A stretch of 11,950 bases of DNA from positions 1 through 11,950 of the forward strand of contig JALOTR010000022.1 in assembly GCA_025457805.1 (NCBI GenBank). Reading direction: 5' to 3'. The translations under genes were made by a program, and so were the position numbers. Numbering within the stretch: position 1 is the stretch's first letter; each line of letters starts with the position of its first letter. Below the pieces are notes generated by a model. That model did no database searches and was not told where the DNA came from. It worked only from the letters and a program-made list of their open reading frames with translations. Source of the DNA: Akkermansiaceae bacterium (lineage in GTDB: Bacteria > Verrucomicrobiota > Verrucomicrobiia > Verrucomicrobiales > Akkermansiaceae). Shown piece by piece: positions 1-7,668 of the stretch.

Positions 1-20
1 CGGTGGCACCGCCGCCGACA

Positions 21-48
21 CAAGAAAAGGGCCCGCGACTGCGGGCCC
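21..48 (-). terminator. Intrinsic terminator downstream of the PATR gene
   Basis: Read on the minus strand there is a perfect 8-bp GC-rich stem, GGGCCCGC / GCGGGCCC, with a four-base AGTC loop (plus-strand arms 29-36 and 41-48). It is followed at once by TTTTCTTG (28-21). Nothing T-rich follows the hairpin on the plus strand, so the element acts in the minus direction. It lies about 135 nt after the stop codon of the PATR gene and ends the run of minus-strand genes. Confidence 0.88.
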
Positions 49-183
49 CGATCATGATCACCGGTAGACGCCGTTCAGACTGGCTGTGAGCTACCGCCTG
101 TTTCACTGCCGCCGCCCGAATCCCGGGACATCTATGCCGAACTGCACAACATACCGTTCCTCCAGGTCACAGGCGATCATCTC

Positions 184-2769
184 CTATTCTACACGCTCAC
201 CCCGAATGCGGACAAGCGGACATACCGGATCACCATTTTCCGCATTGAGGCCGGGGCCCGCGTTCCAATCGGTGACTACCCATGGAAACTTGGCGCCATC
301 CGCATAGGTGGCATCGTTCATGATGCCATCGCCGCCGAGGCCTGCGCCTGCACTGACAGTAGTCGCACCGGTAGCTGCGCTGTGATTTCCATTGATCACA
401 AGATTGCCGCCAGTGATGGAAGTGAGACCTGTGTAGGTATTGGTGCCCGTGAGCGCGACATTGCCAAGACCGATCTTGGTGATCCCGCCACCTGTGGATA
501 GGGGTGCTTCAAGGATGTCGGCAGCCGCAAGGACGGAAAACGAATTCGAATCGAGAGTGATGCCGCCATCGAGAAGATTGACAGTTACCCCGGCCGCGCC
601 TCCGCCTTCGATCCAGTCCACGAGGTTGTTTCCGGTGGCACGCAGGGTTCCTCCGTCCAGATTCATCACACTGGTTCCAGTGGATCCATTGTAAAAACGC
701 CTTGTGCCAAGTGTTCCTCCATTGAGATGGATGGTAGCCACAGCACCGGCGGAATCGCCGATGCGGAAGAGATTGGGGCTCGTTGCAGTCGAGCCCGCAT
801 TGACTTCGAGTGTTCCGTTTTGTCCGTTTCTTCCCATCAACAACTCGCCACCGAAGATGAATGTGGAATTGTTGAGGATGAGTGTGCCCGCGCCGGCATT
901 TCCGAGACTGGAATAAAACGGTGCGTTCCACGTGGAGTTGTTCACGGTCACGACGCTTCCATTGTCGATCTGCACGCCGCTGTCAGCAACCGCACCGGTG
1001 TGAGTGATGGTGACATTTTCAACATAGACATTCCCGCCGTTCGTATCAAACGCATTGGTGTTGCCGGAAAGCGTCAGGGTGCTGCTTTCCGTGAGACTGG
1101 TGTTCTGGATGAATTTCCGTTTGGTCCCGTCAAGTTGCAGGTTGGACAGTGTTTGATCGAAACCATTCAAATCAAAAAACGCACCAGCGCCTTCCGTGGA
1201 TCCGCCCCAGGTCGCACTCATGCGGAGACGGCGGTTGGTCGCAAGACGATCATCGCCCCCCAGGCGGAGATGCGTTTGTGAGCCGAATTCCGACAACAAA
1301 TCCGTCTGGCCATCCAGAGTGGATGCGCCGTTGAGGATGAAGCGCTGCACGTGAGTCTCCGCGCCGCCGCCACCCCATAACTGAAGTGTGCCGGCACCAC
1401 TCAATGCACCGCCCAGAGTGAGAGTGCTTCCCGCGGAATAGGTGCCGATGCGGGCGCTTGCGCCACTCACGGAAACGGGAGCGTCGAGTGTGGCATTGAG
1501 TCCGTCGCGTCCGAAATAGATCGCGCCACGGGAAGAATCGGTGCCGGCGGTATTGCCGCTACCGGTGATGGTGATGGGGCCCACAGTCGTCGTGCCATCG
1601 GCATCTGTGCCCACCCGGCGAAGTTGCCCTCCCGAGTTTACAATGACGCTTGCCGCACTGATCGCATTGTCATGATCGAGATCAAGCCATGAGTTGTTCA
1701 CCGTAATAGTTCCGGCATAACTCGGGCTCGCGGACTTCAAGATGACGGTGCCCGCACTCGTGCCTGCCGTAGGTGCCACTCCTTTGATTTCAAGATTCGA
1801 GGAACCGGAAAAACTCCCGGTGATGTCCACGAAGCGGTTTGCTCCCACGGTATCGATGATTGATGCTGCGGTGACATTCATTCCATCCGGCACGTAAAGC
1901 CGTGCAATGTTGTTGGGGGCTGCCGTCCCTGTGTCGCCATGCATGAGGGCTCCACCAGCGAGAGTGAGTTGCCGCACTTCCATCGTGCCAATTCCCTTGA
2001 ATAGAATGCTGCCACCCGTATCCACGCTGAGTGCGGATCCGCCGAACGGATGGAGCAGTGTGTTGGCAGGAGTGCGGAGTTGGAAAGCCCCGGTGAAATA
2101 GTTGTTGTCCGTTGATGGAATGGCGTTGTTGCTCCAGTTGGTTCCAGTGACAAAGGAGCTCGCCGCAGGGGCGTCGGACGCTGTTAGAGTGACACTTCCA
2201 AAGGTGGTGGGTTGATAATGATAGATTCGCACATAATCGAACGATGCGGTTTTCGGATTCCCCGCCGAAGTCGGGTCGATACGAAGTTGGTTCAGATTTT
2301 TCACACCTCCGTTGAAGGTGACCCGCACGACACGTGGTGTATTGTTATCAATCGCACCAACCGGCCGTCCTCTCGATCCGGCAATGCCGCCACTGAAATC
2401 GCCCCAGAAAAAGGTCCCCCCGGATGAGGCCGCTGACAAGGGGTCCACGGTGAGCGCATATTCCACGATGGTCGAGTAGCCCTGAGGCAGTGCGGTGAAG
2501 CTGGTGCCGAACTGGGAATCGTCATTGGTGATGGGACCGCTCACCACTCCGCCGGAGACCACGAGGGGATTGCTCACGCTGCCGAATCCATTGCCAGTCC
2601 AACCTTCAAGATCACCGGGAGTGTTGAATTCCCAGGCCTTCACCAAGGTATGGGTGGCGGGAATCGGTGCGGCAGGATCGATCTCGATGGTTTGCGAATA
2701 AACGAAGCTGGTGGCGATAAGGCTGCCGGCTGCGGTGAGGAAGGCGAGGTGGTGTTTTTTGGATTTCAT
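184..2769 (-). CDS. Exported autotransporter-associated beta-strand (PATR) repeat protein, C-terminus apparently truncated
   Basis: Predicted secreted or surface beta-helix protein of 861 residues. The chosen ATG (2769) begins MKSKKHHLAFLTAAGSLIAT, a signal peptide with a KSKKHH basic end, a hydrophobic core, and likely cleavage near the VYSQ motif. The frame stays open upstream to a TTG at 2931 with ATGs at 2862 and 2817, but those would bury the signal peptide. Residues about 45-185 form a beta-sandwich-like domain (AWEF, LEGW, FFWGDFSG, LRIDP, DYVRIY), typical of verrucomicrobial secreted proteins and possibly sugar-binding. The rest is Gly/Asn/Thr-rich beta-helix, ending in a classical PATR unit (GLGNVALTGTNTYTGLTSIT, then GGNLVINGNHSAATGATTVS). 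The protein then has KFPWVVTDWNAGPG and stops 20 residues later with a charged tail, RIRGERVE. Related proteins as I know them continue for about 100 or more residues and often end in an anchor; no PEP-CTERM or barrel domain is present here. Substrate or function is unknown. It follows the pseudopilin gene and has one copy of the 18-bp palindrome in its upstream gap. Confidence 0.85.
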   Translation of the reverse strand: MKSKKHHLAFLTAAGSLIATSFVYSQTIEIDPAAPIPATHTLVKAWEFNTPGDLEGWTGNGFGSVSNPLVVSGGVVSGPITNDDSQFGTSFTALPQGYSTIVEYALTVDPLSAASSGGTFFWGDFSGGIAGSRGRPVGAIDNNTPRVVRVTFNGGVKNLNQLRIDPTSAGNPKTASFDYVRIYHYQPTTFGSVTLTASDAPAASSFVTGTNWSNNAIPSTDNNYFTGAFQLRTPANTLLHPFGGSALSVDTGGSILFKGIGTMEVRQLTLAGGALMHGDTGTAAPNNIARLYVPDGMNVTAASIIDTVGANRFVDITGSFSGSSNLEIKGVAPTAGTSAGTVILKSASPSYAGTITVNNSWLDLDHDNAISAASVIVNSGGQLRRVGTDADGTTTVGPITITGSGNTAGTDSSRGAIYFGRDGLNATLDAPVSVSGASARIGTYSAGSTLTLGGALSGAGTLQLWGGGGAETHVQRFILNGASTLDGQTDLLSEFGSQTHLRLGGDDRLATNRRLRMSATWGGSTEGAGAFFDLNGFDQTLSNLQLDGTKRKFIQNTSLTESSTLTLSGNTNAFDTNGGNVYVENVTITHTGAVADSGVQIDNGSVVTVNNSTWNAPFYSSLGNAGAGTLILNNSTFIFGGELLMGRNGQNGTLEVNAGSTATSPNLFRIGDSAGAVATIHLNGGTLGTRRFYNGSTGTSVMNLDGGTLRATGNNLVDWIEGGGAAGVTVNLLDGGITLDSNSFSVLAAADILEAPLSTGGGITKIGLGNVALTGTNTYTGLTSITGGNLVINGNHSAATGATTVSAGAGLGGDGIMNDATYADGAKFPWVVTDWNAGPGLNAENGDPVCPLVRIRGERVE

Positions 2770-2930
2770 GGTCTTGGGTTCGATGGGTTTGAAGGCAGAG
2801 CGATGGGAAACGGACATGGCCGTGAGTCGTGCGGAAATCTGAAGGGCAAAGACGGGTTTCATAGGCTTTTGCCCCGCAATCCGAGCGTTGATCGAATCTA
2901 AAGCATCGTTCGGAGAAGGGCTGAGTGACA

Positions 2931-2948
2931 ATCATCCTTAGGGGTGAT
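2931..2948 (-). promoter_or_regulatory. 18-bp palindromic box, copy 1 (upstream of the PATR gene)
   Basis: On the minus strand this reads ATCACCCCTAAGGATGAT. It is an imperfect palindrome built on ATCAYC-N6-GGTGAT, with one mismatch between arms. It sits 18 nt after the pseudopilin stop and 162-179 nt before the preferred ATG of the PATR gene, or about 70 nt before the alternative ATG at 2862. The same box occurs at 3741-3758 and 7669-7686. No T-run follows this copy, so it is unlikely to be an intrinsic terminator. Operator function is inferred from conservation and position. Confidence 0.6.
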
Positions 2949-2965
2949 TTTGCGGACCTGCCCGT

Positions 2966-3706
2966 TCAATTGTGATTGCCGATGGTCCCTGGCCAGTATT
3001 TCGCGACAAACTCGGCATTGGTGAAATTGGAACGCAGTCGCTCGATGTGCCCGTCGGCAAACAACACTTGCTGCATGGAGCCAATGGCCTTCACCGGGCC
3101 GCCAATGTCATGGTAAGCGTGGTTTCCATGTCCCAACAGGTTGGGGATGGTATCGTTCCCGCTATACCACTGCACCACCATCGCTGCCTTCTCGGGTGCG
3201 GTGAGTGCGGAATAAGGGACCCCCACGTTGTAGGGACGGTCCTTCCATCCGCGAAATGACGTGCCGTTGGACCAGTTGGTCGTCCAGGGAACGATGGCGA
3301 AACTCCGTTGATAGAACAATGGATCACGTTTCTCACGGTCTTCGGGCGTGGTGAAAATTTTCCCCGGAGTTTCCAAAGCCCGATACTGTGCCTTGAGAAT
3401 GCCGGTGTTGCCGGGAAGGGGATCGGTGAAGCCCAGATTGGAAATGATCGTGCGGTCCCACACCGGATCACCAATCCTGCTTGGAAACCTGCCATTGTCC
3501 GAAGTGAAGGTGATCATCGCCACACTGATCTGACGGAGATTCGCGGTGGTCATGGCCTGATTGGCGGATTTCCTCATTCTCGAAACCATCATCATGCCGA
3601 TCCCAGCCAGAACTGCAATGATGAGAATGACGACAAGCAGCTCGACGAGCGTAAAGCCCTTGGTCAGAATGGATGGGCGGGATGAATCAATGAATTTGGG
3701 TTTCAC
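2966..3706 (-). CDS. Type II/IV pseudopilin-like protein with prepilin N-terminal cleavage/methylation motif
   Basis: Small exported pilin-like protein of 246 residues from the GTG at 3706, or 259 from the GTG at 3745. The N-terminus carries a class III signal, TKG|FTLVELLVVILIIAVLAG: a prepilin peptidase would cut after Gly and methylate Phe, with the conserved Glu at +5. The hydrophobic helix runs to about GIGMMMVSRM, followed by the amphipathic RKSANQAMTTANLRQISVAM typical of pseudopilins. The C-terminus has QVLFADGHIERL, similar to the ADGH motif ending many prepilin-like proteins of Verrucomicrobiota and Planctomycetota. These are often present in many copies per genome without a matching secretion operon, so its role is uncertain. 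I prefer GTG 3706 because the 3745 start lies inside the 18-bp palindrome, while 3706 has a GGTGA about 6 nt upstream and leaves a 17-residue leader. It lies between the regulator and the PATR gene, with a palindrome copy on each side. Confidence 0.87.
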   Translation of the reverse strand: MKPKFIDSSRPSILTKGFTLVELLVVILIIAVLAGIGMMMVSRMRKSANQAMTTANLRQISVAMITFTSDNGRFPSRIGDPVWDRTIISNLGFTDPLPGNTGILKAQYRALETPGKIFTTPEDREKRDPLFYQRSFAIVPWTTNWSNGTSFRGWKDRPYNVGVPYSALTAPEKAAMVVQWYSGNDTIPNLLGHGNHAYHDIGGPVKAIGSMQQVLFADGHIERLRSNFTNAEFVAKYWPGTIGNHN

Positions 3707-3740
3707 TTTTTCACCATGATTCGAGGCGATTTCCGTTTCA

Positions 3741-3758
3741 ATCACCTTGAGGGGTGAT
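3741..3758 (-). promoter_or_regulatory. 18-bp palindromic box, copy 2 (upstream of the pseudopilin gene)
   Basis: On the minus strand this reads ATCACCCCTCAAGGTGAT, with perfect six-base arms ATCACC / GGTGAT around CCTCAA. It begins 27 nt after the response regulator stop and ends 35 nt before the preferred GTG of the pseudopilin gene. The following bases (TGAAACGG) contain no T-run. It matches the copies at 2931-2948 and 7669-7686, including bases outside the paired arms, which favours protein recognition over a plain hairpin. Confidence 0.62.
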
Positions 3759-3784
3759 ATTGGGTCCTCAAGAAAAATGCAGAC

Positions 3785-4369
3785 TCAGGAAGGTCCGCCA
3801 CGAAAACGCAGCAGGATTTCACTGCGGGAGCGGACATGGAGTTTATGATAAATGTGCCGCAGATGGGTCTTCACGGTGTTGATGGAAACATGCATCTTGT
3901 CCGCAATTTCCTTGCTGGAGTATCCCTTGGTAATCAAGCCGAGCACCTCGGATTCCCGCTCGCTGAGTGGCTCGCCGATGGGTTCCAAAGTGGGTTCAGG
4001 CGTTTGGAACGACTTTACCAACTGTCTCGCTATCTGGCTGCTCATCGGGGCACCGCCTACGAACACATCGCGGATCGCGGCAACGATTTCGGCAGGGGAA
4101 GAACGCTTGAGCAGATAACCGCTCGCACCCGCCTTGAGTGCATCGAAAATGCTTTCGTTGTCTTCATAGACGGTGAGGATGAGGACTTGAAGATCCGGGC
4201 ACTGGTCTTTGAGTCGGCGGGTGCACTCGATGCCGGAGCGGAAGGGAAGATGGATGTCCATGAGTACCACATCCGGTGCATGCTTGGCGAGTCCCTTGAT
4301 GGCATCCTCCGCATTGCTGTAAGCACATACTAGGCGGAGACCGGGTGCGGACCCGATCATTTCCTGCAT
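3785..4369 (-). CDS. LuxR/NarL-family response regulator with N-terminally truncated receiver
   Basis: DNA-binding response regulator of 194 residues, expected to be phosphorylated by the kinase encoded just upstream. Receiver elements are DVVLMDIHLP with the phosphoacceptor Asp38, LILTVYED with Thr66, and GASGYLLKR with Lys88. The LuxR-type helix-turn-helix is at about 135-185 (LSERESEVLGLITKGYSSKE, IADKMHVSINTVKTHLRHIY, KLHVRSRSE). The ATG lies 3 bp after the kinase stop, in the same frame (TGA ATC ATG), so translation probably reinitiates. The protein starts MQEMIGSAPGLRLV, which corresponds to helix 1 of a normal receiver. The first strand and the acidic pair (IVDD or IVED) that binds Mg2+ are absent, about 18 residues short. 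The in-frame kinase stop prevents an upstream start, and neither other frame there encodes the missing motif. Phosphorylation may therefore be weak or lost, and the protein may act independently of phosphate. It is a candidate binder of the 18-bp palindromes. Confidence 0.88.
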   Translation of the reverse strand: MQEMIGSAPGLRLVCAYSNAEDAIKGLAKHAPDVVLMDIHLPFRSGIECTRRLKDQCPDLQVLILTVYEDNESIFDALKAGASGYLLKRSSPAEIVAAIRDVFVGGAPMSSQIARQLVKSFQTPEPTLEPIGEPLSERESEVLGLITKGYSSKEIADKMHVSINTVKTHLRHIYHKLHVRSRSEILLRFRGGPS

Positions 4370-4372
4370 GAT

Positions 4373-7300
4373 TCAAGAACTGGTTGGGATAAGGGGAAGC
4401 GACAGGTTGATGCAAGTGCCCTGGCCGGATGAGGATTCAATCTGCAAACTCGCTCCAGCTTGCTCGGCCCGGCGCTTCATGTTGGAAAGACCATCCCCAT
4501 CCGATGTGTGATGTGTATCGAAACCGGTGCCGTGATCCTCGATCGAAAGTTGGAAGATATCATTTTCCACACTGATGCGAATCCATACCCTGTCCGTGTG
4601 GGCATGTTTTGCCACATTGTGAAAGGCCTCCTTGGCGATGAGGAACAGATGGTGCCGGACGTCTGCTTCCAACTGATGGGAAGGAATGTTTCCCGCCACA
4701 TCGATGCGTGCTCTGGTGGGGGAATCGCGGAAGTATTGTTCCGCGAAGTTGCAGACATAGGAAACGAGTTGTTCCAATGTGTCATTTTTGGGATTCACAG
4801 CCCAGACGATTTCATCCATCAGGCGGATCACCTCGTGGGACTTGGATGAAATGCGGCTCAGAATCTCATTTTCCGCCGATGATGCATCCCCGCCGCGGTG
4901 GGCGGCATCGCCGAGCCACTGGATCTGGGTGAGGTTGGCTCCAAGATCATCGTGGAGTTCCGCAGCAATCCGGGCACGTTCCGCCCCCATTGCTTGTTTG
5001 TGGTGGAAGCGTTGTTGTTCCAAGGTGCGTTCGAATTCCAACTGGCGGAGTTCTCTCAGATGCTTGCGGCGCATCCACAAGGTTGCCATGGCATGAATGG
5101 CCGCCATGGTGGCGATGATGAATCCCACCACCACCAAGGGGCGCTGCCAGAAGAAGGGTTCAACGCGGAAGGAAAGAATGGCGGGTTCCAATGACCACAC
5201 GCCATCATTGTTTCTTCCTCTCACTGCAAACTGATAGTTTCCCGGCGGCAATCCGCTGTAGGTGGCGCTGCGCTGCCGTTGCCCATCCACCCAATCCGTG
5301 TCCACGCCGCTCATCCGCCACTGGAAACCGACCTTTGCCGGAGCGGTGAGGCTCAAGCCTGTGAAATCAAACAGATATCGATGGTGGCCGGGTTCGATGA
5401 CAAGCTTGTCGGGATCCTGCTGGGAACGGGTGAAGGGCACATCCTGATCGTTCACCCGCATGCGTTCGATGACCATCGCCGGTGGGTACAGGTTCTTTTT
5501 CACCTGCCGGGGATCGATTCTAACAGCTCCAATGGCGGTGGAAAACCATAACTGGCCATCACTCGCCTTCCAGCAGGCGGGTTGGAAACCGCCGGAACAT
5601 TCCGCCGAGGGAAGGCCATCCGAGTGACCATAGGTATGGAAAAGAAACTGAGGACGCACGCCCTTGGCCCGCATATCCAAAGCGGTGGTGGAAACCCGGA
5701 AGATGCCGCGGTGTGTGCCACCCCAGAGATGGCCTGCATCATCTTCTAACAATTGGCTGACGGAATTGCCCGGCAAGCCGTCTTCTTCGGTGTAGCGGAG
5801 CAGCTTGCCAGCCGTGTAATGATAAAGTCCACCACCCACGGTCCCGAACCAGATATCTCCCGATTTTCCACAAAGCAGGGTATAAATGCGGATGTCTTTG
5901 GAAACACCCGGCAGCGGGATGGTTTCAAAGCGCTCATTCCGATAAACCACGATTAGGTCCTCCGCCTTGGCAATCCAGGGAGTCCCTTCGGCATCGAAAC
6001 AGATATCATGAATGTGCCCTGCATTCAGCCCATCCTGTGGTCCGAACTTGCGCAGTGTGCTGCCATCCCATCGATAGAGCCCGAACTCCCCGCCGAACCA
6101 GATTCCGCCTTGTGGATCGCGCCGGACGACGCGGATGGCCACACCCGGAGCATGGAACGGAAAGGGATGCTCGATCACGCCATCGCGCAACAACATCGCC
6201 CCGCTTTGCACACTTCCCAACCACATTTCACCGGGAAAACTGCCTGGCGCCACCGTGATGTCCGCAACCGGGAAACCCGCACGGAAAGGAGCAAGCGGGA
6301 TGTTCTCCGCATGATTGTCTTTCCACCGCGTGACGCCGTTGGCACAGCCGAGCCAGATGGCCCCGTCCTTGCCTTCGCTGATGCTTGCCACTCCGGTGCC
6401 GGTGCCTTCTGCCTGCGTTTCGATCAGTTGAAACCAGCGGGGTCGCAAACGCACGAGCCCTGCCGAGGTGCCGAGCCAGATGTTTTTCTCCCGATCCTCG
6501 AACCATGCCTCGATCTGATCGCTGGGCAAGCCGTTGCGCGATGAAATGGTGCTTGCATGGCCACCGGCGTCCACATGCCAGACGCCACCGCCGAATTTCA
6601 CCACCCACGCACCGCCCTGCGAATCAACATATAACTCCAGCGGCCGGAGTTGGGCGGTGAGATCGATGTCCGCAAGCGGATTGAGATGAACAATCCGGCC
6701 ATCGCGAATCATCACCAGGCCGCCGCTCGTCAGCAGCCACAAGCTCCGATCCGCAGCCTGGGCGATGTGGGTGATATTGGAAAACGCCGCGGGAAGATGC
6801 AACGGCACGCGTTGAAAGTTTCCGTTTTCATAGCGCATCAGGCCATCGGTGAGCGCGAGCCACATCCCGCCCTCGGCAGCACTTGTTAGATAGTTGACGT
6901 GCGTGCCGGGTGGCAAGGATTCCTCTTGAAACGCATCATTTTCCCAGCGCCCGACAGTTCCGTTGTTTTTACAACACCACAGCTGACCATCGTTTTCCTG
7001 GCAGAATTGTCGGATCGAATCCTCTGCGGGAGATGGAGGGTTGTTGTGGTTTTCATATAACGTCCGTTCGCCGGACAAACGCAGCAAGTGCCCTGACTTG
7101 CTGGTGAAACGCAACTCGTTTCCATGCCTGCCGATCCACTCCGTGACCCGATACGAATAACCCGGGTTGATGCCGGATTGCAGGCGGAAGGTTTCATCGC
7201 TGTAGGAAATCATGCGGCCGTTGATGTCACAGATCCACAGGGTGCCGCTATCATCGACAATGAGCTTGTGGATTTCCGGCGAGCCGAGGACGGGCGTGTT

Positions 7301-7561
7301 GTCCGAATTGAAGTGCTTGAAACGAATGCCATCAAAGCGCGCCAACCACCCGAGCTGGGTGGCGATCCAAAGATAGCCGTCTGGCGTCTGCGCGATGCTC
7401 AGCGCGCGGCTTTGGGGCAGGCCGTCATAAGGCGTCCACACATCGATGAGATAACGCGAATCCGCCATGCAAGGCATGGACACCACAAGGCAGAGCATGG
7501 CGACCATCACAGGAAGGCATGCTGATGCTGCGCGGCAGAGGATCCGCTGGAGGTGATTCAT
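4373..7561 (-). CDS. Sensor histidine kinase with periplasmic two-component propeller and Y_Y_Y domain
   Basis: Membrane sensor kinase of 1062 residues from ATG 7561; a TTG five codons upstream (7576) is possible. The signal peptide runs MNHLQRILCRAASACL to about CMADS. Next come roughly ten Reg_prop beta-propeller blades with repeated LWIAT, IWLGTSAGLVR, GIWFGG and DIWFGTVGGGLY motifs (about 40-690), then a Y_Y_Y domain (about 725-800: YLFDFTGLSL, WRMSGVDTDW, LPPGNYQFAVRGRN). One transmembrane helix spans about 805-828. A coiled linker leads to a HisKA_3 dimerisation domain, ELHDDLGANLTQIQWLGDAA (phospho-His near 870), and an HATPase_c domain with an N box EAFHNVAKHA, EDHGTGFD and GDGLSNMKRR. 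Such proteins sense extracellular ligands, often polysaccharide breakdown products, in Bacteroidota; the ligand here is unknown. Unlike hybrid versions it has no fused receiver and is paired with the separate regulator 3 bp downstream. A palindrome copy lies 108 nt before its ATG. Confidence 0.93.
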   Translation of the reverse strand: MNHLQRILCRAASACLPVMVAMLCLVVSMPCMADSRYLIDVWTPYDGLPQSRALSIAQTPDGYLWIATQLGWLARFDGIRFKHFNSDNTPVLGSPEIHKLIVDDSGTLWICDINGRMISYSDETFRLQSGINPGYSYRVTEWIGRHGNELRFTSKSGHLLRLSGERTLYENHNNPPSPAEDSIRQFCQENDGQLWCCKNNGTVGRWENDAFQEESLPPGTHVNYLTSAAEGGMWLALTDGLMRYENGNFQRVPLHLPAAFSNITHIAQAADRSLWLLTSGGLVMIRDGRIVHLNPLADIDLTAQLRPLELYVDSQGGAWVVKFGGGVWHVDAGGHASTISSRNGLPSDQIEAWFEDREKNIWLGTSAGLVRLRPRWFQLIETQAEGTGTGVASISEGKDGAIWLGCANGVTRWKDNHAENIPLAPFRAGFPVADITVAPGSFPGEMWLGSVQSGAMLLRDGVIEHPFPFHAPGVAIRVVRRDPQGGIWFGGEFGLYRWDGSTLRKFGPQDGLNAGHIHDICFDAEGTPWIAKAEDLIVVYRNERFETIPLPGVSKDIRIYTLLCGKSGDIWFGTVGGGLYHYTAGKLLRYTEEDGLPGNSVSQLLEDDAGHLWGGTHRGIFRVSTTALDMRAKGVRPQFLFHTYGHSDGLPSAECSGGFQPACWKASDGQLWFSTAIGAVRIDPRQVKKNLYPPAMVIERMRVNDQDVPFTRSQQDPDKLVIEPGHHRYLFDFTGLSLTAPAKVGFQWRMSGVDTDWVDGQRQRSATYSGLPPGNYQFAVRGRNNDGVWSLEPAILSFRVEPFFWQRPLVVVGFIIATMAAIHAMATLWMRRKHLRELRQLEFERTLEQQRFHHKQAMGAERARIAAELHDDLGANLTQIQWLGDAAHRGGDASSAENEILSRISSKSHEVIRLMDEIVWAVNPKNDTLEQLVSYVCNFAEQYFRDSPTRARIDVAGNIPSHQLEADVRHHLFLIAKEAFHNVAKHAHTDRVWIRISVENDIFQLSIEDHGTGFDTHHTSDGDGLSNMKRRAEQAGASLQIESSSGQGTCINLSLPLIPTSS

Positions 7562-7668
7562 TGGGTTTCGGCTCAAGGAGAAAACGCACGTTTCCTCCCA
7601 AGTGTTGCGGGAAATGAATTCTCTTCAAGCATCCCGCCCGGGCAATCAGAATTTGCACGATCCGGAAA

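Noticed and set aside
86..307. 73-residue plus-strand ORF starting with GTG
   Set aside because: Low-complexity Ser/Arg/Pro composition, overlaps the PATR 3' end, no ribosome site; plus frame 1 nearby is more protein-like but has no start.
4164..4415. Alternative frame over the kinase-regulator junction that might supply the missing receiver strand
   Set aside because: Its translation (MHQPVASPYPNQFLNHAGND) and that of the third frame contain no hydrophobic strand ending in an acidic pair.
4828..4850. ATCACC half-site inside the kinase gene resembling the 18-bp box
   Set aside because: The second arm (GACTTG instead of GGTGAT) does not match; other internal ATCACC or GGTGAT words also lack a partner at the right spacing.
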